From Artocarpus heterophyllus (Eukaryota > Streptophyta > Magnoliopsida > Rosales > Moraceae): a stretch of 64,000 nt of DNA. Positions within the stretch are counted from its first letter, which is position 1; every line of letters begins with the position of its first letter. The translations under genes were made by a program, and so were the position numbers. Under the pieces are notes generated by a model. The model worked only from the letters and a program-made list of their open reading frames with translations, did no database searches and had not been told where the DNA came from. The stretch is taken from the NCBI GenBank assembly GCA_025403435.1, contig CM046327.1, positions 9,974,218-10,038,217 of the forward strand, read 5' to 3'. Below are positions 49,893 to 60,650 of the stretch, piece by piece.

Positions 49893-50223
49893 TGCATCTA
49901 ACACAAATAATAACAAATTAAATTTATAAAAGCGGAAGCAAAAAAATTGCATAATACCTCCTATTATTGTCGTTTTTGTGGATTTGGTCAGATGCTGAAA
50001 TTTTCTAACGTTGCCTTTTTGTTTCTGAGCACTCATAAATTTTTCTAAATGGTGTGATGAATTTTTTTAATTATTTGTATGTTTAGGGTCCAAAGAAATG
50101 AGATTTTTTTCACTTTAAAACCATGGCCATTGTACGGTTATAGCCGATTGAGGATAATTAACTGTCGAAATAATTGCACGATAATTGACGTTTATTTTAA
50201 ACACTTTACGTGGGTTCTAAACA
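49893..50223 (-). repeat. 5' LTR of the copia element
   Basis: About 331 bp, from TGCATCTAACA to TTCTAAACA. It aligns with 33210-33550 along its length. It is more AT-rich than its partner: many partner C or G positions are T or A here, as expected from decay of methylated DNA. Confidence 0.75.
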
Positions 50224-51014
50224 CCATTTATATCGAGTACATAGATATGATGAAAAAGTGAGGTTGAGATGAAAATCCCATGTCATGAATGGAGAGAGGC
50301 AAGCGAATTTTATTTTATCATCTGAACAACGCTGTGATGCGCAACAACAAAAGGATGTGGGTGAAGTGACGTATGGGCAAAAGATTTTCTGTTTGCTAAC
50401 AGTGAGGGGTTGATGTTTGCTTAGAAACCACCGACAGTGACCATTTCTTTAAGTCTCTTTCCCCTCTCACCACTACACGAAGGGTCAGGATAGAGAGAGA
50501 GAGACAGAACAATATAAAAAAAAATTAAAAAACAAAACCAAAGGAAGAAGAAGAGAGAAAAATGAGAGAAGAGAGAGAGAGACTCTTGGGGCTTGGGGAA
50601 GCAGGCATGTGGATGAGTGGGGGACACAACAAACTGATCAATTAAAACCCCTTTGAAATAATTGAGTTTCTGACAGTAAAAGAAAAGAGCAAAATAAAAA
50701 AAAAAAAGAGAAGAAAAGAAAAGAAAAGCATACACACTACAATACATTCAAAGCCCCCACCTCTTCTTTTTTTTTTCATTTATTTGTTTTTATTTTCTCT
50801 TCCCTCTCTACTTACCAACTGTGGAACTGCATTCTGAACAGTGAGTAAGACATGGAGAGTGTTTTAATTAACAACACCAAATAAAGCAGCAGAAGCAGAG
50901 GTTGGAGAAGGCAATATATCTCCACAAAGTAGTTCTCTTCTCACGGTTTTATCTAAAAATCATTTCTTTTTTGTCTCAGTTTTGAGTGTTTTGAAGAGTT
51001 CAAAGCTAGGAGAT
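50224..51014 (+). promoter_or_regulatory. Promoter and 5' leader of the KIX8/9-like gene
   Basis: Region between the copia LTR and the ATG at 51015. It contains GA/CT-rich tracts (GAGAGAGAGA near 50490 and 50570) and a CT-rich leader near 50760-50830. The copia element therefore ends less than 0.8 kb from the start codon. The transcription start is not resolved. Confidence 0.4.
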
Positions 51015-52631
51015 ATGCCTAGACCAGGCCCAAGACCTTATGAGTGCGTTAGAAGAGCTTGGCATAGTGATAGGCACCAACCCATTAGAGGTTCTCTTAT
51101 TAAAGAAATTTTCAGGTTCTTTCTCAACCCAAATGATAACTCTTTTTTTTTGTTTTTTGTTTTTTGTTTTTTGCCTTTTCTTTTTTGGGGTTTTCAGATA
51201 TGTAAATTTTGTGTCTAATAATATGCTTGTTTGTTTGTCTCTAATCTGGGGCTGTCTCCTAAAGGGTTGCAAACGAGATTCATAGCTCTTCTACTAAGCA
51301 GAATAAGGAGTGGCAAGAGAAGCTCCCTATTGTTGTGCTTAAGGCAGAAGAAATCATGTACTCCAAAGCCAATTCCGAGGTACTAATTCCTCTCTCTCTC
51401 TCTCTCTCTCTCTCTGTGGTAAATCTTTATCAAAGCCAACTGATTCAGGGTTCAAGATTTCTACCTTTTGTTTTGGGGTGGGGGAAGCTGAACAGTGCCA
51501 GTGTTATGAATCTTGTTTTAGATTTAACTGTTTGCTTTTTCTTCAAAGTTCATATTTTGCACTTTTGCTTCATGCATAGGCCGAGTACATGGACCTTAAA
51601 ACACTCTGGGATCGGACTAATGACGCCATTAACACGATCATTCGGCGCGAGGAGGGCACCGAAACCGGCGAGTTTCTTCAGCCTTGTATTGAAGGTATAT
51701 ATTGGCTTCTTCCATTTTCTTTGACATCAACTTTTTCATAGGGGTCAAACTTGAGTTCTAGTTTACTTATTAGCTTTAGTCTAAAAAGCAGTAGTAATAG
51801 TTTCCTGTTTAAGTAATCTGTGTGCAATTCTTGTCTTTGATTCACTTAAACATCACATTAGCTGCTCTCAATTTGGGGTGTACACCAAGAAGAGCCTCAA
51901 GAAGCCAAAGAAATTGTCATCCAAGATGTTATCTCGGCCCTAACACTCCCGAGGGGTCCCCATCCATGGTACAAAATTCCTCTACTGGTTCGACTTTTGC
52001 GAGACCTTTGAACAACTTGGCCCAAAACAACATTTCGACTGCTATGAAACTCGAAAATGTTCCTCTGCCAAACTATGAAAAACTCCTAGCCATGAGTAAT
52101 TACGCATCAACCAGCTCATTTACCACATACCCTCTGTGCTATGCTAGTTTCCCTCAGCTCGAACAACTCCAGCCGGGTTGTGTTAATTTGCCTCCCAAGC
52201 GGGTCTCTGACGTTTCAGAGCCTGCAAAAGACGGCGCCATCTCGAATCTCCCTTGTCATGAAGATGCTTCTAAGAACATAGAACCTTGTGTGAGAGAAGT
52301 AGCTGAGAAAACATGCAAAATTGGCTGCGATCTGTCTTTGCGGTTAGGCCCTCTTTCTGTTGCAGTCCCAAGTGTTGAAAACAAGCAACCCCATGATGTC
52401 AAAGACGTTGATTTTCAAAAAGGAGGAGGCAAGTTTTGTGATCGGTTTCCGGTAGTAGATAAAGGGTTCCCCTTGTTCCCTAGAGGCAATGCATATGAGG
52501 CGTTAGGGTCATACAAGAATATAGAGGCAACAATGAGAAAGGGGAAGGCGGTTTTAGATCAAACAGTGATGGAGGATCAGCAGTTTTGTTTACAGGCCAA
52601 ACTTCCATTTAGCCCCCTCACAGGCTTGTAG
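51015..52631 (+). CDS. KIX8/KIX9-like transcriptional adaptor
   Basis: Four exons: 51015-51115, 51265-51379, 51580-51694, 51862-52631, all with GT-AG introns and continuous phase, giving 366 residues. The N-terminal KIX domain (about residues 1-95) contains PRPGPRPYECVRRAWHSDRH, EWQEKLPIVVLKAEEIMYSK and WDRTNDAINTIIRREEG. It is followed by AALNLGCTPRRASRSQRN, nearly identical to Arabidopsis KIX8/KIX9 as I recall them. A disordered middle leads to an EAR motif (CDLSLRLGPL, near residue 265). In Arabidopsis, KIX8/9 link PEAPOD (PPD) repressors through the KIX domain to TOPLESS through the EAR motif, restraining meristemoid division and leaf size. The same nuclear co-repressor role is inferred. 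It appears intact; start chosen at the conserved MPRPGPRPYE. Confidence 0.9.
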
Positions 52632-54300
52632 GTTGAATTAGAGCTTCAGTAACTTTTCTTCAACTCCTTGATAATGGCTTGGTTTATCGGTAGTGCTCAA
52701 GGTTTTTCTTTCTTTCTTGCTTTCTTTTTTTTTTTTCGGGGGCAATTTTGATGTAGTCTGGGGATGTGTTATGCACCCGTGGGTTGCCAGTTTCTATGTA
52801 GTGACGTGAGATGTAAATATTGAATCAAGGTGAATTAGATTAGCTGAATGGAAGAGCTAACTGCAGAGGCCTTTGATCAGCAATGTACTAAAAAGAGAAT
52901 ATTCCTAGCATGATACTTCTGATATATATAAATCTTTACCGTTTTATATCGTTTTAGGTTTCAAGTGAAGTATTTTGTTATGTTGTGGTCAAATTGTTAT
53001 GGAAACCATAGAATTAATAAAAGGTACTTTAAAGTAGCTTCCGAGTGCTACTAGTTGGTAGTTGTTGGAGTTTGTTGGGCATCCTTAGCTGTCTAATACC
53101 TACTCTGAAACTGCTGTACTCTTATAGTTTTTGTACATTATGTCTATTTATATTTGGAAAATTCCGTGATAGAGTATTTTAAAAAAAAATACCGGTAAAA
53201 CACAGTTACAATTCATAGCAGAGTCATAAATAGATTAATAGAAGTATGATACTGAAACAGAACTTAAAAAATTTTAACGGTTGAGCATTGTGTCTATATT
53301 GGTATTTATTTATTTATTTAATGTATATTTAGAGAATTTTCCTTTTATGGTTTCTGCTTTTAGTATTGAACCCAATTACACAATAAGCTGGTTGAACCCT
53401 TGTTTTAGGTAAAAGTTTGTTTCATTCATGCTTTGATCTGTTTGATATTTAGATGGGTCAGCCAGAGAGACTGATTCTGTTGTGTCAAGAGCAATTTATC
53501 CAAAACTCTGAGGTTTTGACCTATAAAAGGCTTAGATGAACATGTGTTGGATAACCTGAGGCATGATACATGTGAAAGGGTAAGAGAGTGTCTTCATCCA
53601 AATCCTTAAGATTTACTTACTGTTTAAAGAATGGATGTTTTGATGTCATTACAGATAAGGAAATGGACCCGCATATTGTGATGTTGGATTATAGAAGTGG
53701 GGAGAAACATGATTAATGAAGAAACTGGATGAGGCTTTTTGTTTGATTGAGTGGGGGACAGGGAGTTGCCTTATCACTACATTATTAACTTTGGTCAATA
53801 TTATACCTTGAGGAAGTGGCGTGGACCCCGGTTTTTTTTTTTTTTTTTGTCTAATTACCAAGAAATAATGAGTAACGAATGAACGGATGGGGATCTTTGT
53901 TTTAGCTAAAAACTATATGAGTGGTGAAACGCGCTATTTTCCCATCATTCATTTGTGGGGTCACAAGAACAAATGCTGATCCTTTCTGTAGTGCCTCTCC
54001 AAGTAGAGGGAAAAAAAAAAAAGAAAAAAAAAGTTCAAATAATTGCGACATGACTAGCCTATAGCTGATTATAGTTAATTGAATGAAAGTTGAACAAAAA
54101 GCAAACAACTAGTTGGTCACTTCACAGTTCGTACTTTGTAGGCATGACTATACCGTAAATAATTTCGTAGGTTAATAGCAGGAATCAGACAATCATTCAA
54201 AGCACTTTTTATACTATACCCCTATATATTTACCGTGTAATGTCGAAAACTATAGACAAAAAGTAACAGATAAGAATATAAAATTCCCTGGTATGCAAGG
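52632..54300. other. 3' flank of the KIX gene; convergent intergenic region
   Basis: The 3'UTR of the KIX gene occupies the first few hundred bases. The rest separates two convergent genes. No further coding sequence, repeat or RNA gene is recognised. Confidence 0.5.
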
Positions 54301-56199
54301 TCAGTTGAGAGAGTTTAAATCCTGTGAAAACTCTTCGCTAGAACAGAGAGAGAGAGTGGATGAATCCGCAGAAGAAGACGGCGACGGCAGTGGAGGCAAG
54401 TATGTGTAGTGGAACTCAATCTGAAGCCTTTGGTAAAGAATCAAAGGAGGCAACATTCCCACTTTGTCACCCTCTTCAAGTTCCTCAACCGTTGGGGCAG
54501 CCAGAAACCTTTTGATGAACTCTCTGCAGCATTCTTTGCCATTGAAAATCGGTTTCGACAATTCCATCGAGCCCTCAGCCTCTACATCCTTCCCATATAT
54601 GACACTAGAATCGTCAAACTTGAGAATGTAGGCCTTCTTGCACCCGTGATAGAGTCTTAGCCCCAAAGAATCAATGATGTAGTAAGCATCTTCGTCCATC
54701 TTCAACACAAAGAAATGGTCGTTCCAGCTCACAATGTATATCTTCGGTTCAAAGCCTGCAGTATCAATGATATTGCTCATCTCATCCCATATCTGGTCGA
54801 ACGACATGGCTTCCTTCAAGGTCTCGAACTTGTCGGGGCTGAAGAAACCAACGAAAGATTTCTCAGGCCGGACAGCCAGGCGCCTGATATCAGCCTCCAG
54901 GATGGTTTCAAGGTCAAAATGTCCGTCAGGGAAGAGCCTAATGTATTGCTCTTGCGCGCAAAGTGTCTGCCACTGGATTGAGCCTTCAATAATGAGCCTG
55001 TCGAATTTGGACCTTGTCGGAATAAGGTCTCGGTTGTTGTGAAGCCAATGTGCATTGACTACAGAGATTGCCGTGCAGGCGGTCCATCCACGGGCAATGT
55101 TGCTCCGTTGATCGAACGACGCAAAGTGGAAGTTGGTTTTCAGCTTCGATTGCCCATCTTTGCTCACTAACTCGTGCACGCCCCAGTAATCTTGACAATC
55201 ATATCCCAATTCCCGCGAAAACTCACCGGGCTTTGCTTTCTGCGTGGAACCAAAGAAAAGAAAACAAACACAATACACAAAGTAAGCATATCTACTCATC
55301 AACCTGACTGATAAACAAATAGTTAAGATAAATCAATCTGGTTTTCAACTACCTTAAACTCTAACTGGGAAAAAAAAAAAAAAAAGAAATCACAGTTTCA
55401 TTATCAGACGATTCTAAGTCAATAATGGATTATTGTATGAGAGACAATATCAAATACGAATGACACTTCTTCCTAAGCATGCTATTATTTTAAATAGTTG
55501 TGGGTTTTTCTTTCTCTAGATATAATCATCATAGCTTCTTTATGTCCCTTTTTTTATGTTACAAAGTCTTCGAAACTTGCCCGTTATGAATTATTTACTG
55601 AATTGCTCTAAAAAATCACATGATATCAGAATTTACTCCCTTAGGTGAAGACTAAAGAGGGCCCACATAACAAGATCCTATCCTGTGAATATTACTCTCT
55701 CAAATTCACATCACCCAAATCAAAATTCCCCAATCCTAACTCACAAAAAAATATCTGATTTCCATAATTAAATTAAAAAAATACATGTGAATGGAAAAGA
55801 ACCAATAAAATAAAGCAACAAATATTCAGCAAGAAGGAAGAAATAGCAAAAGGTGTTAATAAAGACAAAGGAGGATCTACAGACCGGAACGGGACCCACA
55901 GGAAGTTGCGGACCCCAAAACTTGGTCGGATCGTTGACTCCAGAATTCGAGTTAATCAACGGCTGTCCAGTCCTCAAGAGTGTCCAGTCACCCACCCGTC
56001 TCCTCTTGCACTCAGAGGGCCCACCTTCTGTCACCAGTTCGGACGGAGTCTCGTGACTCGGGGACGGCGATGCCGAGTCGCCATTCCGAGTCGTACCCGG
56101 GTTGCGAATCTCCGGAAAATTCCTAGAGCCAAACAACGCCGATTCGTCAGTATCGCAAAAGGCTTTCTCCGGAGAATCCTTCACTTCTTCTTTCGCCAT
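54301..56199 (-). CDS. Conserved plant protein, papain-like fold suspected (At5g04860/At3g11760 C-terminal-like)
   Basis: Two exons on the - strand: 56199-55885 (ATG at 56197-56199) and 55239-54301, joined in phase 0 across a 645-bp GT-AG intron (...PVGPVP | KAKPGEF...), 417 residues. The first about 105 residues are acidic, Ser/Pro-rich and probably disordered, with KRRR near residue 74. The C-terminal domain resembles the C-terminal half of Arabidopsis At5g04860/At3g11760 proteins (from memory): GWTACTAISVVNAHWLHNNR, PTRSKFDRLIIEGSIQWQTL, FPDGHFDLETILEADIR, VRPEKSFVGFFSPDKFETLK, IYIVSWNDHFFVLKMDEDAY, YIIDSLGLRLYHGCKKAYIL. That family has no established function. Cys160 (TACT), His280 (WNDHFF) and Asp295 (YIIDSLG) are ordered as in papain-fold enzymes. 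Here the domain stands without the N-terminal C2-like part of the Arabidopsis proteins. Head to head with the eIF1 gene. Confidence 0.8.
55328..55486 (-). repeat. Intron segment with an inverted copy at 32825-32980
   Basis: Intronic stretch of the - strand gene that reappears, inverted, to the left of the copia element. Shared blocks include TTATCAGAC, TATTGTATGAGAGACAATAT and CTTCCTAAGCATGCTATT. This copy carries an extra GATTCTAAGT-like insertion after TTATCAGAC. Confidence 0.65.
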
Positions 56200-56822
56200 C
56201 TCTCTGAAGCTCCTCAAATATGTCAACTTTCTCCGTCCCTTTCGGTAATTTAGTCTTGTTGAACGATTCCTGGTGAGAACTGTGAATTTCTTGCCTCCAC
56301 AAAAGCTCACACAGGCCTATAAATATAATTCCGTAGAGAGTTAGGGCAAAATCCCAGTAAGAGTCAGACTCAAAAATCCCCAATGATCGAGTCCTAGTCG
56401 AAGTTTTAATTAATTAATTGTGCCCCAAGTTACGTCAATTTCTATTGAAGAAAATATAAAAGGGACAAATGTGAAATTTCAGATAATTAGTGCCGCGATA
56501 TTTATTTTCCGAGAATATATATAACATATATATCTAAGAGGACACGATGTTGGTGTTTGTTCTTGTACTTAAAATTTTTTAAAATGTTTTATAGGTATTT
56601 TAAAATATTTTTAATATAATTTTTTAAAAAATTATTTTTAAAAATAAAATTATTTTTTTAAAAAAAAAACAACACCGATCGATGATAAGTTTCTTTTTTT
56701 TTTTTTTTTTAAGGATAATGGTTTTGGGTTTTTTTATTTATTTATTTTAATCAAGTGTATTTATGGAACGAACGATTTAAGCTTAAATAATCCGAGTCCT
56801 AGAGAGGCTTGACCATGGGTCT
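56200..56822. promoter_or_regulatory. Shared intergenic region of two divergent genes
   Basis: Separates the ATG of the - strand gene (56199) from the TATA box of the eIF1 gene (56823). About 0.6 kb must hold both promoters and the 5'UTR of the - strand gene (about 56200-56380). The middle is AT-rich with A/T runs. Confidence 0.45.
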
Positions 56823-56829
56823 ATATAAA
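56823..56829 (+). promoter_or_regulatory. TATA box of the eIF1 gene
   Basis: TATATAA in the context GGTCTATATAAAGGAGC. A start about 30 bp downstream (near 56855-56860) would lead directly into the leader exon. Confidence 0.65.
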
Positions 56830-56913
56830 GGAGCACCGACGCATTTGAATTTCTCATCCAAACAAAGATAGAATAACGTGATTGTTGTCTCTCTCAGACG
56901 CTCTGCTCTAAAG

Positions 56914-57432
56914 GTAGTGTGCTCGACTTCCTTTTTCAATTTTGGTACTGCAATTTATCTTCTTTTGAATATTGCTTGCTCTGTAATCGGTCCGTTCTTG
57001 TGCTGAAAAAGAGATAACGAATAATTGTTCTATATTGTTGTTTGTTCTATATCCAAAAGAAGAAAAAAAAGAAAAGGAAAACTGGGTTATTTTTGGTACG
57101 AAAATATTTTTTATTCAATAATCTGGTTTGTTTTCTAGTTAGGGATTTTGTAGCAAGAGTGAAATATTGTCGTGCTTTTTAATGTTTTGGTAAATTTTTC
57201 TTCTTTCTTCTGAAGAAACCCCATTGTTTTGGTATCAACAAGATTGAACTTCACAGCTCATTGGTTTGAACCTGTTTTGTTCTCTTGCTAGAACATTTAC
57301 AGGAAAATAAAATAACATCGTGTTAAGAGTTTTTGTTATTCATATCTTCAAGAAATTATGTTTTTCAGACCGTGGTTTTATGCAATCTTTATTTTGTTAT
57401 TAACCCTTTTGCTGCTATTGCTTTTCTTTCAG
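56914..57432 (+). other. 5'UTR intron of the eIF1 gene (predicted)
   Basis: Donor CTAAAG|GTAGTG at 56913/56914 and acceptor TTTCTTTCAG at 57423-57432 after a long T-rich stretch. Leader introns of about 0.5 kb are common in highly expressed plant translation genes and often raise expression. Spliced, the leader would run from about 56855 to 56913 plus 57433-57511. Confidence 0.55.
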
Positions 57433-57511
57433 TTCAATTGCAAACACAGGCTTTCAATTCCATCCAATTTTCCCTTCTCAAGCTTTCCAATCAAACAAAA
57501 GTTAGTACCGC

Positions 57512-57862
57512 ATGGTTGATCCAGACAACGAGGTCCCAACCTCTTTCGACCCTTTTGTCGACCCCGAAGTAGCCGAAGACGTCTCTTTCGGCAGCCGAGG
57601 CAAGGAGTACGTCCACATCCGGATCCAGCAAAGGAATGGGAAGAAGTGCGTCACGACGGTCCAGGGGCTGAAGGAGGAATTGGGCTATGACAAGGTCCTC
57701 AAGAGTCTCAAGAGGGAGTTTTGCTGCAACGGTAATGTGGTCCAAGACCAACAGATGGGCAAGATACTTCAGCTCCAAGGTGATCAGCGCAAGAACGTCT
57801 CTAAATACCTTGTCAAGGCTGCACTTGTCAAGAAAGAAGATATCATGCTTCATGGTTATTGA
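57512..57862 (+). CDS. Translation initiation factor eIF1 (SUI1), divergent paralogue
   Basis: Encodes 116 residues of the SUI1/eIF1 family, the small factor that binds near the P site of the 40S subunit and enforces start-codon selection. The acidic N-terminal tail (MVDPDNEVPTSFDPFVDPEV) is followed by the SUI1 fold: KEYVHIRIQQRNGKKCVTTV, QGLKEELGYDKVLKSLKREF, CCNGNVVQDQQMGKILQLQG, DQRKNVSKYLVKAALVKKED and HGY. Length and all core motifs are present. Compared with the usual plant eIF1 as I recall it, the tail is slightly longer (GSRGKEY) and the sequence has conservative changes (KCVTT for KSLTT, GYDKVLKSLKR for SYNKILKDLKK, final HGY for HGF), so it is probably a second paralogue. The coding sequence has no intron; a TATA box and a leader intron lie upstream. 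Confidence 0.93.
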   Translation: MVDPDNEVPTSFDPFVDPEVAEDVSFGSRGKEYVHIRIQQRNGKKCVTTVQGLKEELGYDKVLKSLKREFCCNGNVVQDQQMGKILQLQGDQRKNVSKYLVKAALVKKEDIMLHGY

Positions 57863-59960
57863 ACCACATTCATCATCTTGTTATGCAAACTATTACTGTT
57901 AATACCTTTGGGATTTATAATATAGTTTTACGTTTTATAGTAATAGTTTTCTTTTCTTTGTTGGTTTTTGATACGTGGAGGATTATGAGGAATGTAGGGA
58001 GATTTCATTGGTAATAATAATAATGGGTGTCTTGTCTTTCAAGTTTCAAAGCATGGATTCTCCTTGTGTCCCTCGTTTGTGTTGGCAATTATCATAGTCT
58101 CTTGTGTGCTTTGGAAAAACAATTAGAGTCTCAGTTTTAACGTACAAAAGTCTGGATTGTGTTTGGGATTTAAGATATTCTCTTGGTGTCATTGGGTTTT
58201 GGGTTGAGTCGTGGATTTGATGGGCATGGGAATCTGCCCTTGAATCGATGACTTGTTCCAAAAAACGGCGGAGGTGGAAAAGCAGAGGAAGGAGACGATG
58301 GGAGCAAGCTTCTCTTTCGCTGTCGTGGGCCCTATCATGCCAAGTCCGAGTGGTTGTTCTGGCGCCATCACAATTTTTTTTTTTTTTTGGGGGTTGGGGG
58401 TTCCTTAATTGTCCACGTGTAGCTCGCGTGATGTAAAATCCTGAGATTTTAAATGACGATTAGGGCCCAGGGTTGTGCATAAAGGGACCTGAGCATGCAC
58501 CTAAGACAGGTTTCTTTTTTATTTTGCCCAAACTCACTTGCGCCTTAATTACCATTGGTATACTAGAGGTTTAGATTGGATGCCTGGGCTCAGCGTTGTG
58601 AACACTACGGACCTTTTTTGCATGTGAAAACTTGATGGACTCTTTCCACTCTGCAGTGATCCTTGAGACTGCCAAATGTGTCGAAAGGAATGCGAACATG
58701 AGATGCATCATCCGATCGTTCTTTTTAAGAGAAAAAAGAAGAAGGATGAATAGGATATTTAGTTCCTTTATGGCCTTCATAATAGCTTTAGAGAAGTGTA
58801 ATGATACAAAAATAGAGCAGACATCGAAATGTGACTTTATAAAAATTTCGGTAACCATCAAAGCAATTTACTTTAAATTTTAACATAAATAAATCACATG
58901 AAATCGCATGTGATTTGATATAGTAGTGTACTTTAATAAAAATTTAGGAAAAAAATATAACTCAATAAAAAAATGTTTAAAATTTGGAAACGACCTGTCT
59001 TGAATTAGCAAAATGTATGTTTTTTTTTTTCTTGAACGGAAAATGTATGTTTTATTATTATTATTATTAAAATACATTTCTTTATGTCCCTAAAGTTTTT
59101 ATACCGTTTTAAAAATTGAGAAACGACATGTAATTTGTTTTTCATAGGTGTCATCTTATTTGATATTTAGTTCACTTCCTGGTTTCTAATCATCACCATC
59201 TTGTTTCTCCGATCTCCAATGGTTGGTATTGAATTGAAAAAATCATTTTTATCTTCATCGGGTTATAACCCCGCTATTTACAAAACTATAGGCCATAATT
59301 TAATTTATAATATACTTTTTTGACTTGATCCCATTATTTTGTTAGTAGCGGGGTTGCACAGAAAAGACTATTTATCTCAGAGAGGCCTCCGTAAAATTTT
59401 GGGAAAACGCCAAAGGATGCTGTCTTATTTGTCAAAGAACAATAGAATACGTTATAAATCTATTAGATTAAATAGAATTGTTTATTGAAAATACATCTTG
59501 TACTAGAAAAAGGTAAAGGGTAGTTAGAGAACTTAGCCCCATTTAGTTCACCAATTCAAACTGGTCAACTTAGCAAGTTTTTGGAATAATTGGATCTAAT
59601 TATTTCTAATTAACAATAGTATAAAACTTTTAAGAGCTACAGTAAAAAAAAAAAAAGTTACTACAGTGTAAAAACTCTTACATGCTATAGTTCTTATACT
59701 TAAAACTTTAGTTATAACTAACTTGTTAAACGGCTCATTAGTCAGAGAACTTAAATTGGCATTTGATTAGTTAGAGTGTGTTTGAGAATGGAATTAGAAC
59801 TAATAAGTTAGGATCAAAATACTGTAATATGTAAAAGCTTTATGTTATAACATACTTTTGTTTTATACTTTAGCATGTGAGAGCTTTGCATTCTATATAT
59901 CAAAGCCTCTTATGGAAGCTCATTCCCACCTCCTCTTTTGTTGTTTTTCTATCATACTTA
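57863..59960. other. 3' flank of the eIF1 gene; intergenic
   Basis: 3'UTR-like sequence to about 58030. A somewhat GC-richer stretch at 58190-58370 has open frames on both strands, but none that I recognise. Further right it is AT-rich with MITE-like phrases near 59630-59700 and 59820-59890. Confidence 0.5.
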
Positions 59961-60140
59961 TAGAGTGTTTGGCATGATGGTAGGAACCATGTGTTAGAAC
60001 TGTTTTTATTATAGCATGTGAAAGCCTTACACTGTAGCAATTTTTTTTCTTTTTCTTTTTCTTTTTACTGTACCATGTGAGAGCTTTACATTGTTTATAA
60101 CTAAGTTAGTGGTGTAAACCACCCTGCACCAAACACACTA
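59961..60140. mobile_element. Tourist-like MITE with TTA target duplication
   Basis: 180 bp. The left end TAGAGTGTTTGGCATGATGG and right end CCACCCTGCACCAAACACACTA are inverted copies at the tips (TAGNGTGTTTGG). TTA flanks both sides (59958-59960, 60141-60143), as expected for PIF/Harbinger MITEs. The interior has two mirrored phrases, TAGCATGTGAAAGCC and CCATGTGAGAGCTTTACAT, typical of this window's MITE family. Non-coding. Confidence 0.7.
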
Positions 60141-60169
60141 TTAGACAACATCCCATATTCAACGGGATG

Positions 60170-60650
60170 AATGATTGCTTTTAATTTTTTCTTCTTCCTT
60201 TTATTTCTCCTCTTCGTCTTTCCTCTTCACTTTCTCCTTCTTTCTTCTTTTCCTTCTTTTTCTCTGCTTCTTCATTCTCCCTCCCATGGCAGCCATAACC
60301 AAGGAAAAACTAAAGAAACCAACTTCAAAACTTCACTATTTTTCCATCCAAAATCACAAAAACATCATCCTAGTAACTCATTGATCAATGAAACTCGAGG
60401 ATTTTCAAGATTAAACAATGTTTTTGGCTAACTTTGGAGGTTAGATTTTCAAACAAACTTCAATTTTTAATTATGATCTCGATATGAAAATTTATGGAAA
60501 TCAGTTTATGGTGATTTTAGGCGTTTATGCATCATTTTTATACTTAAAAAGTTGTTAGAAAACCCAAAATTTGAGAAAAATAGTTCAAAGTCCTATTTTG
60601 GAAGTTCTGTTGAGTTTTTCCGGGGGAAAACGACATGTCAGTTTCAATGT
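60170..60650 (+). other. Possible fragment of a long LTR
   Basis: A CT-rich stretch runs into CATGGCAGCCATAACCAAGG and then a Lys/Asn-rich, stop-punctuated run with AACTTTGGAGG and AAGTTCTGTTGAG. The layout (CT-rich leader, short pseudo-reading frame, then AT-rich text about heavy A and T) resembles the leader part of the solo LTR near 24230-24480. No ends were found; low confidence. Confidence 0.25.

Larger units (their letters stand above)
33210..50223 (-). mobile_element. Ty1/copia LTR retrotransposon carrying a nested gypsy element
   Basis: Two direct LTR copies (33210-33550 and 49893-50223) flank a copia gag-pol read on the - strand in the copia order gag, protease, integrase, RT, RNase H. 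Subtracting the nested gypsy element leaves about 6.2 kb. A degenerate tRNA-Met-type primer site adjoins the right LTR. A polypurine tract, CAAGTGAGAAAA on the - strand, adjoins the left LTR at 33551-33562. The LTRs differ at many positions (I estimate 80-85 % identity) and the coding frames carry several stops, so the copy is old and inactive. I found no matching target duplication (TAGGT left, CCATT right). The outer ends are uncertain by up to about 10 bp. Confidence 0.85.

Noticed and set aside
33205..50228. Target-site duplication for the copia element
   Set aside because: The 5-bp flanks (TAGGT and CCATT) do not match, and shifting the ends by a few bases did not give a convincing pair.
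50421..50747. - strand Phe/Leu-rich frame of 108 codons before the KIX gene
   Set aside because: It arises from A- and GA-rich promoter sequence read backwards; low complexity mimics a membrane protein.
58189..58371. - strand frame of 60 codons beyond eIF1
   Set aside because: It looks protein-like but has no recognisable motif, no clear promoter and no splice partners; not enough to call a gene.
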